Assembly: GCF_000203935.1 (NCBI RefSeq)
Contig: NC_008577.1
Coordinates: 186,001 to 250,000, forward strand
Direction of reading: 5' to 3'
Source: Shewanella sp. ANA-3
Lineage (GTDB): Bacteria > Pseudomonadota > Gammaproteobacteria > Enterobacterales > Shewanellaceae
DNA: 64,000 nucleotides
Shown: in pieces, positions 8,601 through 17,123 of the stretch
Numbering within the stretch: the stretch's first letter is position 1
How the letters are laid out: each line of letters begins with the position of its first letter
Notes under the pieces: model-generated
Told to the model about the DNA's origin: nothing
What the model saw: only the letters and a program-made list of their open reading frames with translations
Database searches by the model: none
Translations under genes and position numbers: made by a program

Positions 8601-11600
8601 TATCAAACTCTATTACTCCCAAAGCAAGCCAGACCATTACTTTCAATAACCCCGGTGCGCAGAACTTTGGTTCGACGCCAACATTTAGCGCTACTTCAGA
8701 TTCAGGTTTAACGCCAACTTTTACCTCATCCACAATGGGTGTTTGTGCCATCACCAATGATGGGGCTATGACCTTTTTGACAGTTGGTACCTGTACCATC
8801 AATGCAGACCAGTCTGGTAATGCCAGTTATTTGCCTGCGGCTCAGGTCAGTCGTTCCTTTATTGTGAGTGCAGTAGCCCCTGGTGCGCCAACCATTGGTA
8901 CCGCGACAGCGGGTGATGCTCAAGCCTCAGTGAGTTTTACCGCTCCAGGATTTAGTGGTGGCGCGCCCATTAGTGGATATACCTTAGTCTCGATTCCTGG
9001 CGGCATTACTGCATCGGGCGGCTCTTCGCCCATTGTTATCTCTGGATTAACCAACGGTACTTCCTATTCATTTACTGTAGCTGCGACAAATTCGGCTGGT
9101 TTAGGTAGTGCCTCATCGGCGAGTAACACGGTAAAACCCAATGGCGCACCAGTCATTAATGGCACACCAACGTTAACCGTTAACCAAGGTGTGTCATACA
9201 GCTACACCTTGGTGGCGATGGACAGCGATGTGGGCGATAGTCTGACTCTCAGTGCGGTCACACTCCCAAGCTGGCTAAACTTTAATGCGGCGACGGGCGT
9301 GCTGAGTGGTACGCCAAGTAACGCGAACGTGGGCAGTCATGCGGTACTGTTACGCGCCACGGATGTGGATGGCTTGACGGCAGACCAAAGCTTTACGATA
9401 GTGGTGGCAAACGTAAACGATGCGCCGACTATCAGTTCGACGGCGTTAACGAGTGCAACCCAAGATGCGGCCTATAGCTACACCTTGGTGGCGATGGACA
9501 GCGATGTAGGTGACAGTCTGACTCTCAGCGCAGTCACACTCCCAAGCTGGCTGAGCTTTAATGCGGCGACAGGCGTGCTGAGTGGTACCCCGACTAACGC
9601 GAACGTGGGCAGTCATGCGGTGGTGCTACGTGCCACGGACGGGGATGGTCTGACGATTGACCAGAGCTTTACGATTGTGGTGACAAACGTCAACGATGCA
9701 CCGACTATCAGCTCGACGGCGTTAACGAGTGCGACCCAGGATGCAGCCTATAGCTACACCTTGGTCGCAACAGACAGCGACGTGGGCGACAGTCTGACCT
9801 TAAGCGCAGTCACACTCCCAAGCTGGCTGAGCTTTAATGCGGCGACAGGCGTGCTGAGTGGTACCCCAACTAACGCGAACGTGGGCAGTCATGCGGTACT
9901 GTTACGCGCCACGGACGGGGATGGTCTGACGATTGACCAGAGCTTTACGATTGTGGTGGCAAACGTAAACGATGCGCCGACTATCAGTTCGACGGCGTTA
10001 ACGAGTGCAACCCAAGATGCGGCCTATAGCTACACCTTGGTGGCGATGGACAGCGATGTAGGTGACAGTCTGACTCTCAGCGCAGTCACACTCCCAAGCT
10101 GGCTGAGCTTTAATGCGGCGACAGGCGTGCTGAGTGGTACCCCAACTAACGCGAACGTGGGCAGTCATGCGGTACTGTTACGCGCCACGGACGGGGATGG
10201 TCTGACGATTGACCAGAGCTTTACGATAGTGGTGGCAAACGTAAACGATGCGCCGACTATCAGTTCGACGGCGTTAACGAGTGCAACCCAAGATGCGGCC
10301 TATAGCTACACCTTGGTGGCGATGGACAGCGATGTAGGTGACAGTCTGACTCTCAGCGCAGTCACACTCCCAAGCTGGCTGAGCTTTAATGCGGCGACAG
10401 GCGTGCTGAGTGGTACCCCAACTAACGCGAACGTGGGCAGTCATGCGGTACTGTTACGCGCCACGGACGGGGATGGTCTGACGATTGACCAGAGCTTTAC
10501 GATTGTGGTGACAAACGTCAACGATGCACCGACTATCAGTTCGACGGCGTTAACGAGTGCGACCCAGGATGCAGCCTATAGCTACACCTTGGTCGCAACA
10601 GACAGCGACGTGGGAGACAGTCTCACCTTAAGTGCCGTGACCTTACCAAGCTGGCTGAACTTTAATGCGGCGACAGGCGTGCTGAGTGGTACCCCAACTA
10701 ACGCGAACGTGGGCAGTCATGCGGTGGTGCTACGTGCCACGGACGGGGATGGTCTGACGATTGACCAGAGCTTTACGATTGTGGTGGCGAACGTCAACGA
10801 TGCACCGACTATCAGTTCAACGGCGTTAACGAGTGCAACCCAGGATGCGGCCTATAGCTACACCTTGGTAGCGACGGACAGCGATGTGGGCGACAGTCTG
10901 ACCTTAAGCGCAGTCACACTCCCAAGCTGGCTGAGCTTTAATGCGGCGACAGGCGTGCTGAGTGGTACCCCAACTAACGCGAACGTGGGCAGTCATGCGG
11001 TACTGTTACGCGCCACGGATGTGGATGGCTTGACGGCAGACCAAAGCTTTACGATAGTGGTGGCAAACGTCAACGATGCACCGACTATCAGCTCGACGGC
11101 GTTAACGAGTGCAACCCAGGATGCGGCCTATAGCTACACCTTGGTAGCGACGGACAGCGATGTGGGCGACAGTCTGACCTTAAGCGCAGTCACACTCCCA
11201 AGCTGGCTGAGCTTTAATGCGGCGACAGGCGTGCTGAGTGGTACCCCAACTAACGCGAACGTGGGCAGTCATGCGGTGGTGCTACGTGCCACGGACGGGG
11301 ATGGTCTGACGATTGACCAGAGCTTTACGATTGTGGTGGCAAACGTAAACGATGCGCCGACTATCAGTTCGACGGCGTTAACGAGTGCAACCCAAGATGC
11401 GGCCTATAGCTACACCTTGGTGGCGATGGACAGCGATGTAGGTGACAGTCTGACCTTAAGCGCAGTCACACTCCCAAGCTGGCTGAGCTTTAATGCGGCG
11501 ACAGGCGTGCTGAGTGGTACCCCAACTAACGCGAACGTGGGCAGTCATGCGGTGGTGCTACGTGCCACGGACGGGGATGGTCTGACGATTGACCAGAGCT

Positions 11601-14600
11601 TTACGATTGTGGTGACAAACGTCAACGATGCACCGACTATCAGCTCGACGGCGTTAACGAGTGCGACCCAGGATGCAGCCTATAGCTACACCTTGGTCGC
11701 AACAGACAGCGACGTGGGCGACAGTCTGACCTTAAGCGCAGTCACACTCCCAAGCTGGCTGAGCTTTAATGCGGCGACAGGCGTGCTGAGTGGTACCCCA
11801 ACTAACGCGAACGTGGGCAGTCATGCGGTACTGTTACGCGCCACGGACGGGGATGGTCTGACGATTGACCAGAGCTTTACGATTGTGGTGGCAAACGTAA
11901 ACGATGCGCCGACTATCAGTTCGACGGCGTTAACGAGTGCAACCCAAGATGCGGCCTATAGCTACACCTTGGTAGCGACGGACAGCGATGTAGGTGACAG
12001 TCTGACTCTCAGCGCAGTCACACTCCCAAGCTGGCTGAGCTTTAATGCGGCGACAGGCGTGCTGAGTGGTACCCCAACTAACGCGAACGTGGGCAGTCAT
12101 GCGGTACTGTTACGCGCCACGGACGGGGATGGTCTGACGATTGACCAGAGCTTTACGATTGTGGTGACAAACGTCAACGATGCACCGACTATCAGTTCGA
12201 CGGCGTTAACGAGTGCAACCCAAGATGCGGCCTATAGCTACACCTTGGTAGCGACGGACAGCGATGTAGGTGACAGTCTGACTCTCAGCGCAGTCACACT
12301 CCCAAGCTGGCTGAGCTTTAATGCGGCGACAGGCGTGCTGAGTGGTACCCCAACTAACGCGAACGTGGGCAGTCATGCGGTACTGTTACGCGCCACGGAC
12401 GGGGATGGTCTGACGATTGACCAGAGCTTTACGATTGTGGTGACAAACGTCAACGATGCACCGACTATCAGTTCGACGGCGTTAACGAGTGCGACCCAGG
12501 ATGCAGCCTATAGCTACACCTTGGTCGCAACAGACAGCGACGTGGGCGACAGTCTCACCTTAAGTGCCGTGACCTTACCAAGCTGGCTGAACTTTAATGC
12601 GGCGACAGGCGTGCTGAGTGGTACCCCAACTAACGCGAACGTGGGCAGTCATGCGGTGGTGCTACGTGCCACGGACGGGGATGGTCTGACGATTGACCAG
12701 AGCTTTACGATTGTGGTGGCAAACGTTAACGATGCACCAACCATCAGCTCAACCGCACTCACCAGTGCCACTCAAGATGCGGCATACAGCTACACCTTGG
12801 TCGCGACGGACAGTGATGTGGGCGACAGTGTCACGTTAAGTGCCGTCACACTCCCAAGTTGGCTGAGCTTCAATGTGGCGACGGGCGTCCTGAGTGGTAC
12901 CCCAAGTAACGCTAACGTGGGCAGTCATGCGGTATTGCTACGCGCCACGGATGTGGATGGTTTAACCGCAGACCAGAGTTTTACGATTGTGGTGGCTAAT
13001 GTTAACGATGCGCCAATTGCGACCAATCAGACTGTGACTCTTGAGGAAGATAGTTCGCTGATGATCACGCTTGCCGCTGAGGATGTCGATAATGATCCTC
13101 TGACCTATGAGATCACCGCGCAACCTGCCTCTGGTACCTTAGAGCAACATGGTAGTGTCTGGCTCTATACGCCTGAGAAGGATTTTAATGGTACTGATTC
13201 TATTGGCTTTATTGCTAAAGATGCAGAGTTAAGCTCAGAGCCTGCGACTGTCACCATTACGGTTACGCCAGTGAACGACGATCCTCAAGCTGTCGATGAC
13301 AGCTATACCTTAACCAGTACCCCCAATGACACCTATACACTGACCGTATTGGCAAATGATGTGGATGTTGATGGGGACACCCTAACGATTGATGGCGCTG
13401 CTGCAGATATTGGCAGTGTGCAAATCACCTCAGATGGGCTCAGTTTTACCGCGCCCGAGGCTTATGTGGGGCCTGTGGCTCTGCGTTATACCATCAGCGA
13501 TGGTCACAAAGGGCGGGCAACCGCCAAAGTGAATGTGCTGATTGAAGGCACTGACTCAGCGAGTCAACCCGTGATCACTCTACCTGATGATGTTGAGGTG
13601 AATGCGACTGGCCTGTTTACGCGGGTGAAACTCGGTTTTGCCAAGGCGGTTGACCGTAATGGCCATCCATTGCCTGTGTCGCTGGTGAATAAGAGCTTGT
13701 TCTTCGCCCCTGGCAACTACTTAGCCTATTGGCAGGCAGTGGATGGCGAGGGTAATAAGGCGATTAAAGCGCAGAAAGTCAAAGTCAATCCATTGATTTC
13801 ACTGAGCAAAGATCAAGTGGTAGCCGAAGGTAACCAAGTGACTGTGAGTGTTCATCTCAATGGTGAGGCGCCGAGTTATCCGCTGAGTATTCCATTCACA
13901 GTATCCGGTTCAGCCGATAGCAGCGACCATGATTTGGTTGATGGTGTTGTCGAGATAACCTCGGGACAGATGGCGGAAATCCACTTTACTACCCTGAATG
14001 ATGGTGTGACCGAAGGGGATGAAGAGGTGCTTATCAGCCTAGATCCAAGCTTGAATCTTGGTAGTAAGCAGCAGACCCAAGTTGTGATTACCGAAGCTAA
14101 TATTGCACCACAGGTCAGTTTGGCGGTGACTCAAGCTGGCCAGCAGCAAGTCATTGTCGCGCAAAATAGCGGTGATGTGCATATCCGTGCCACAGCATCC
14201 GATGCCAATGAGCAAGATACATTAACGCTGACGTGGGCAAGCGGCGCGCTAAGTTTGCAAGCGGATTCGACAGGCATGGCATTCTCTCCAGCAGCGGTGA
14301 CTCCGGGGATTTATCCCGTGAGCCTAACTGCCACCGATGATGGTTCGCCTGTGCTGTCTAGTACCGAAACAGTGTACATCGTAGTGCGTCCAAGTTTAGC
14401 CGCATTGACGAGTGCCGATACGGATGGCGATTTAATCCCCGATGTTCAAGAAGGCTATAGCGATAGCGATAGCGATGGTATTCCGGATTATTTGGATGCG
14501 AATAACGACTGTAATGTGATGCCTGAAGGTGAATTGCAGCCAGTTTACTTCTTGGCCGAAGGGCAGGCGGGCGTCTGTTTACGTTTAGGGAATATTGCCC

Positions 14601-16264
14601 TAAGACGTGGGCAGAGCGGCATGCAGCTACAACCTGAAGTCGTGACTGAAGATGCTTTAGCAGCCAATGTTGGTGGTATTTTCGACTTTATCGCGACGGG
14701 CCTACCACAACAGGGCCAAAGCTATAGCTTAGTATTACCACAACGCTCGCCCGTTCCTGCGAATGCCGTCTATCGCAAGTTCAATGCTCAAGCGGGCTGG
14801 CGAGACTTTGTGATTGATGCAAACAACACTGTTGCCAGTACCGAAGGTGAGCGTGGTTTCTGCCCTCCACCGGGGGATAGCCGTTGGACGCCGGGATTAA
14901 CCGAAGGCCATTGGTGTGTGCAGTTAACCATCGAAGACGGCGGCCCTAACGATGATGATGGTGTGGCTAACCGTACTATTGTTGACCCAAGTGGCGTGGC
15001 TGTGATGCTCAATGGTAACCACTTGCCCGTCGCCAATCCCGACTCGGCAGCAATTGCCTGGAACCAAAGTATCGATGTGAACGTGCTTGCCAACGATACG
15101 GATAGTGATGGGGATAGTTTGAGCATCACTCAAGTGATTAGTGAGTTTGGTACTGCCACAGTGTTAGCGGACCAACGGATCAGTTACACGCCGGCGGCAG
15201 ACTTTATCGGCACCGATGTGTTGGTATATAGCATTACCGATGGCAAAGGTGGTACGGCAAGTAGTGAGTTGACGATAGTGGTAAATGGCAACACAGCACC
15301 TGTGACTGTCGACGATAGCGCCGCCACCGATGATCGCACCAGCTTGCTTATCGACGTGCTGAGTAATGACACCGATGTGGATGGTAATACGTTGACTCTG
15401 TTAAGTGCGACGGCTCAACAAGGCGCCGTGACTATCGAAGCGAATAAACTGCGCTATATCCCTAAAACAGGATTCGATGGCGTGGATACCGTGACCTATA
15501 GGATTAGCGACGGCCAAGGTGGTGAAGCGACAGGACAAGTGCTTATCACAGTGAAAGCCTATCAAGAGGTCATTATCGATAATAAGTCAGGAGGTGGCAG
15601 TATGACCTTATGGGGGTTGGCATTCATCTTAGCGTGCGCCATGTTGCGCCGCCGAGAGTTACAGCGATTTGCTTTAGGCAGCCTGTTATTGCTCAGTGTG
15701 ACGCAACAGGCACAGGCAACAGACTGGTATGTTGAGGGTTTCATTGGCCAAGCGCAGGCCGATAAAACTCTGCCTGAGTTGAACGTCCAAGTCGGAGAGG
15801 GACAGCTCATCAACGTCGATGACTCGGATACCGCATTTGGGGTGAGTCTGGGTTATCAATGGACGCCGACCGTAGCGTTAGAACTGGGCTATGCAGATTT
15901 TGGTGAAGGAAGCGCGAAAATTAAGGGCGCAACTTTAACGCCGGAGCAATACCATGAGTTGGTGAAAACCGTCACCCCAGTGCTTGCCGATGGGGTCATG
16001 TTGGGCCTGAGATTCACCCTACTGCAGCATCAAGGTTGGCGCTTTGAAGTACCCGTTGGCTTGTTCCATTGGCAAGCCGATATTAGCAGTACCATGGGCA
16101 ATACCAGGATCAAGACTGATTTGGATGGTACTGATTGGTATGCGGGAGTGCGTTTTAGTTACCAATTTAGTGATGCTTGGTCCGTGGGTTTAGGTTATCA
16201 ATACATAGATATCGAACCGAATGATCTATTGAGTTATCAACTCAATTTGCGCTATCAGTTTTAG
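5630..16264 (+). CDS. Giant multi-repeat surface protein with GlyGly-CTERM-like tail and C-terminal OMP barrel
   Basis: I place the start at ATG 5630 (AAGGAA 7 bases upstream; a GTG 24 bases earlier is in frame), giving 3544 residues. In order: signal peptide (cleavage near GYA-AS, about residue 47); beta-sandwich N-domain (to about 200); two near-identical Ig-like modules and a third (204-560); four FN3 domains alternating with three QTITF-type modules (561-1171); fourteen 92-residue He_PIG/cadherin-like repeats (1172-2459); two cadherin-like domains; a HYR-like module; Calx-beta (about 2721-2825); a thrombospondin-3 segment (DTDGDLIPDVQEG, about 2930); an about 170-residue Cys-containing domain; two tandem-95-type domains (to about 3314). 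Then come GGGS (3321-3324), a hydrophobic stretch and RRR, a second signal-peptide-like segment ending AQA (3361-3363), and an about 180-residue OmpA-like barrel ending YQF. The likely role is adhesion or biofilm. Ca2+ binding is expected from DxDxD motifs. It follows the collar gene by 119 bases and is probably linked to it. Confidence 0.85.
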   Translation: MSRCKTGYPDDRYQTSACRFVIINTGIKWIARLCFAAVALLSINGYAASIPSNVTIDFNSSGFIESADHGSNVFTQGDFKITYSAANWFQDTDDGQSNSAGVFAGMYSGVETITVETTSGNEFDFVSFYINAFGGGFASVEGFRDGSSVGTQSTGSGFGQANGSFTVTLNNNPFDNVDKVVITSNSGGYFDIFDSFVFNTVPDITPPTVSSVNSSTANGTYKLGDVITVQVNFSENVNVTGTPQLTLETGSTDRTINYTSGTGTSTLNFSYTVQAGDTSADLDYVTTNSLTLNGGTIRDAASNNATLTLASPGAANSLGVNKALVIDGVVPTVASANSSTANGTYKVGDNISIQVNFSEVVNVTGTPQLTLETGTTDRTINYASGSGSSTLTFSYTIQSGDNSSDLDYVATTSLSLNGGTIRDAATNNATLTLASPGTANSLGANKALVVDGVVPSVTSTAPSGGAVSTDTSVDFTVNFSESVSNISTDDFALGTTGSATGTIASVSAGSGSSVTVTVSGITGNGTIKLNLNGSTNISDPAGNAGPAAYTSGTPHTVAIPTAPDAPTIGVATAGDGQVSVAFTAPSNNGGSAITGYTVTSSPDGITAGGNGFTSSPITVTGLTNGTAYTFTVTATNAIGTSAASATSGSSTPMTDQTITFANPGAQNFGSSPTLSATSTSGLTVSFSSSTTGVCTVNSTTLTFVTAGSCTIDADQVGDGSTHAATTVSRTFTVNAVVPGAPTIGTATAGDTQASISFIAPASFGGAAITGYTATANPGGATGTGAGSPITVTGLTNGVSYTFTVTATNSAGTGSASAASNSITPASPQTITFANPGAQSFGTSPMLTATADSGLTVAFTSSTTSVCTVNSTTLTFVTAGSCTINADQPGNSAYLPAHQVSRTFTVNPALPGAPTSVAAIAGDTQASVSFTDPVNTGGTSITGYTVSVSPPDVLPVNGVGSPIVVNGLTNGQAYTFTVRADNAAGTGPASVVSNSITPKASQTITFNNPGAQNFGSTPTFSATSDSGLTPTFTSSTMGVCAITNDGAMTFLTVGTCTINADQSGNASYLPAAQVSRSFIVSAVAPGAPTIGTATAGDAQASVSFTAPGFSGGAPISGYTLVSIPGGITASGGSSPIVISGLTNGTSYSFTVAATNSAGLGSASSASNTVKPNGAPVINGTPTLTVNQGVSYSYTLVAMDSDVGDSLTLSAVTLPSWLNFNAATGVLSGTPSNANVGSHAVLLRATDVDGLTADQSFTIVVANVNDAPTISSTALTSATQDAAYSYTLVAMDSDVGDSLTLSAVTLPSWLSFNAATGVLSGTPTNANVGSHAVVLRATDGDGLTIDQSFTIVVTNVNDAPTISSTALTSATQDAAYSYTLVATDSDVGDSLTLSAVTLPSWLSFNAATGVLSGTPTNANVGSHAVLLRATDGDGLTIDQSFTIVVANVNDAPTISSTALTSATQDAAYSYTLVAMDSDVGDSLTLSAVTLPSWLSFNAATGVLSGTPTNANVGSHAVLLRATDGDGLTIDQSFTIVVANVNDAPTISSTALTSATQDAAYSYTLVAMDSDVGDSLTLSAVTLPSWLSFNAATGVLSGTPTNANVGSHAVLLRATDGDGLTIDQSFTIVVTNVNDAPTISSTALTSATQDAAYSYTLVATDSDVGDSLTLSAVTLPSWLNFNAATGVLSGTPTNANVGSHAVVLRATDGDGLTIDQSFTIVVANVNDAPTISSTALTSATQDAAYSYTLVATDSDVGDSLTLSAVTLPSWLSFNAATGVLSGTPTNANVGSHAVLLRATDVDGLTADQSFTIVVANVNDAPTISSTALTSATQDAAYSYTLVATDSDVGDSLTLSAVTLPSWLSFNAATGVLSGTPTNANVGSHAVVLRATDGDGLTIDQSFTIVVANVNDAPTISSTALTSATQDAAYSYTLVAMDSDVGDSLTLSAVTLPSWLSFNAATGVLSGTPTNANVGSHAVVLRATDGDGLTIDQSFTIVVTNVNDAPTISSTALTSATQDAAYSYTLVATDSDVGDSLTLSAVTLPSWLSFNAATGVLSGTPTNANVGSHAVLLRATDGDGLTIDQSFTIVVANVNDAPTISSTALTSATQDAAYSYTLVATDSDVGDSLTLSAVTLPSWLSFNAATGVLSGTPTNANVGSHAVLLRATDGDGLTIDQSFTIVVTNVNDAPTISSTALTSATQDAAYSYTLVATDSDVGDSLTLSAVTLPSWLSFNAATGVLSGTPTNANVGSHAVLLRATDGDGLTIDQSFTIVVTNVNDAPTISSTALTSATQDAAYSYTLVATDSDVGDSLTLSAVTLPSWLNFNAATGVLSGTPTNANVGSHAVVLRATDGDGLTIDQSFTIVVANVNDAPTISSTALTSATQDAAYSYTLVATDSDVGDSVTLSAVTLPSWLSFNVATGVLSGTPSNANVGSHAVLLRATDVDGLTADQSFTIVVANVNDAPIATNQTVTLEEDSSLMITLAAEDVDNDPLTYEITAQPASGTLEQHGSVWLYTPEKDFNGTDSIGFIAKDAELSSEPATVTITVTPVNDDPQAVDDSYTLTSTPNDTYTLTVLANDVDVDGDTLTIDGAAADIGSVQITSDGLSFTAPEAYVGPVALRYTISDGHKGRATAKVNVLIEGTDSASQPVITLPDDVEVNATGLFTRVKLGFAKAVDRNGHPLPVSLVNKSLFFAPGNYLAYWQAVDGEGNKAIKAQKVKVNPLISLSKDQVVAEGNQVTVSVHLNGEAPSYPLSIPFTVSGSADSSDHDLVDGVVEITSGQMAEIHFTTLNDGVTEGDEEVLISLDPSLNLGSKQQTQVVITEANIAPQVSLAVTQAGQQQVIVAQNSGDVHIRATASDANEQDTLTLTWASGALSLQADSTGMAFSPAAVTPGIYPVSLTATDDGSPVLSSTETVYIVVRPSLAALTSADTDGDLIPDVQEGYSDSDSDGIPDYLDANNDCNVMPEGELQPVYFLAEGQAGVCLRLGNIALRRGQSGMQLQPEVVTEDALAANVGGIFDFIATGLPQQGQSYSLVLPQRSPVPANAVYRKFNAQAGWRDFVIDANNTVASTEGERGFCPPPGDSRWTPGLTEGHWCVQLTIEDGGPNDDDGVANRTIVDPSGVAVMLNGNHLPVANPDSAAIAWNQSIDVNVLANDTDSDGDSLSITQVISEFGTATVLADQRISYTPAADFIGTDVLVYSITDGKGGTASSELTIVVNGNTAPVTVDDSAATDDRTSLLIDVLSNDTDVDGNTLTLLSATAQQGAVTIEANKLRYIPKTGFDGVDTVTYRISDGQGGEATGQVLITVKAYQEVIIDNKSGGGSMTLWGLAFILACAMLRRRELQRFALGSLLLLSVTQQAQATDWYVEGFIGQAQADKTLPELNVQVGEGQLINVDDSDTAFGVSLGYQWTPTVALELGYADFGEGSAKIKGATLTPEQYHELVKTVTPVLADGVMLGLRFTLLQHQGWRFEVPVGLFHWQADISSTMGNTRIKTDLDGTDWYAGVRFSYQFSDAWSVGLGYQYIDIEPNDLLSYQLNLRYQF
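7310..9142 (+). repeat. Alternating FN3 / QTITF modules within the giant gene
   Basis: Four FN3-type domains, each opening with GAPT or DAPT and containing the phrase 'ITGLTNG..YTFTV', start near 7312, 7843, 8350 and 8875. Three modules opening with QTITFxNPGAQ start near 7597, 8107 and 8629 and each contains two Cys (VCTV ... SCTI type), which may form a disulfide. The compound period is about 510-530 bases. The copies are diverged at DNA level, unlike the next repeat block. Confidence 0.8.
9143..13006 (+). repeat. 14 tandem 276-bp repeats (92 residues each)
   Basis: Units start every 276 bases from 9143 (9143, 9419, 9695 ... 12731). Each encodes a He_PIG/dystroglycan-cadherin-like module with the phrases YSYTLVA(T/M)DSDVGDS, LPSWL(S/N)FN and ATGVLSGTP. 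Units 2-13 are nearly identical at DNA level; unit 1 differs at its start and unit 14 has many synonymous changes, as expected for the ends of an array that expands and homogenises by recombination. Because 276 is divisible by 3, gain or loss of units keeps the frame, so length variation between strains is likely. Confidence 0.97.
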
Positions 16265-16279
16265 CGTATGTATACATCA

Positions 16280-16301
16280 AAAGGGGCTTAGCCCCTTTTT
16301 T
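16280..16301 (+). terminator. Intrinsic terminator of the giant gene
   Basis: AAGGGGC, a TTA loop and GCCCCTT run into a T tract 15 bases after the stop codon at 16264. The rest of the gap to nudE (to 16501) shows no gene. Confidence 0.85.
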
Positions 16302-16501
16302 GTTGGTGAATTTTCGCGGTAAAAAGCGAAAAGTTTTAACCGTTTCTCCTTTGTCTTGGCTGAGTATGTGATTTAAATCCCGTGGCTTGGGTGGTGGTCT
16401 TTGGAATAGCCGCACTAAATTCAGGTTGTAGATTAAAGACAGGATAGTAAGATTGTCACTTATCCTAGTTAGTTTGTTGCTATTTTTATCCAGGGGCAGT
16501 T

Positions 16502-17053
16502 ATGTCGCAGCGGCACCATAAGCCGGAAATCTTACATACCGAAGTTGTCGCTAAGAGCCGCTTGTTTCAAATTGAACAGGTTCATCTTAAATTCTCCAAC
16601 GGTGTCGAGCGCCAGTATGAGCGGATGAAGGGGGGTAGCCGAGGCGCTGTGATGGTGGTACCCATTCATCAAGGCAACATGCTGTTAGCCCGTGAATATG
16701 CCGCTGGAACAGATAATTACGAGCTAGGTTTTCCTAAGGGATTAATCGACCCTGGTGAGCAAGCTATCGAGGCGGCCAATCGAGAATTACAGGAAGAGAT
16801 CGGTTTTGGGGCGCGTAAACTGACACTGTTGAAAGAACTTAGTCTTGCGCCGGGTTATTTCTCTAGCAAGATGCAAATTTTCATCGCAGAAGATCTATAT
16901 GAAAGCCGCCTAGAAGGCGATGAGCCTGAACCCATAGATGTAGTGCCTTGGGCGTTGGCCGAGTGGGAAGCGTTACTCGATAATAGCGATTTTTCCGAAT
17001 CTCGTAGTGTGAGCGCATTGTTTTTAGCGCAGAAACACCTACAACTTAAATAA
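16502..17053 (+). CDS. nudE: ADP compounds hydrolase NudE
   Basis: This 183-residue Nudix hydrolase has a complete Nudix box in GLIDPGEQAIEAANRELQEE (about residues 80-99), with the G-x5-E-x7-REL-x-EE pattern that binds Mg2+. Length and the flanking phrases (ERMKGGSRGAVMVVP before, LAPGYFSSKM after) match NudE, which hydrolyses ADP-ribose, NADH and diadenosine polyphosphates. A weak purine stretch (CAGGGGCAG) precedes the ATG. It is followed after 70 bases by cysQ, the same pairing found in related genera, where both clear nucleotide by-products. Confidence 0.93.
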   Translation: MSQRHHKPEILHTEVVAKSRLFQIEQVHLKFSNGVERQYERMKGGSRGAVMVVPIHQGNMLLAREYAAGTDNYELGFPKGLIDPGEQAIEAANRELQEEIGFGARKLTLLKELSLAPGYFSSKMQIFIAEDLYESRLEGDEPEPIDVVPWALAEWEALLDNSDFSESRSVSALFLAQKHLQLK

Positions 17054-17123
17054 TCTTTTTCGTTAAAGCGTTCAGCAACTGAGTGCTTGTAAATCATTCG
17101 CGAAGTTTGCGATTGGAGTGGTT

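Noticed and set aside
6478..9000. Several open frames of 60-135 codons on the minus strand inside the giant gene
   Set aside because: They are opposite to repeat-rich coding sequence, have no ribosome sites and low-complexity products; they are shadows.
9143..13006. Regular direct repeats that might suggest a CRISPR array
   Set aside because: The unit is 276 bp, fully coding and in frame, with no short repeat-spacer pattern and no cas genes; it is a protein domain array.
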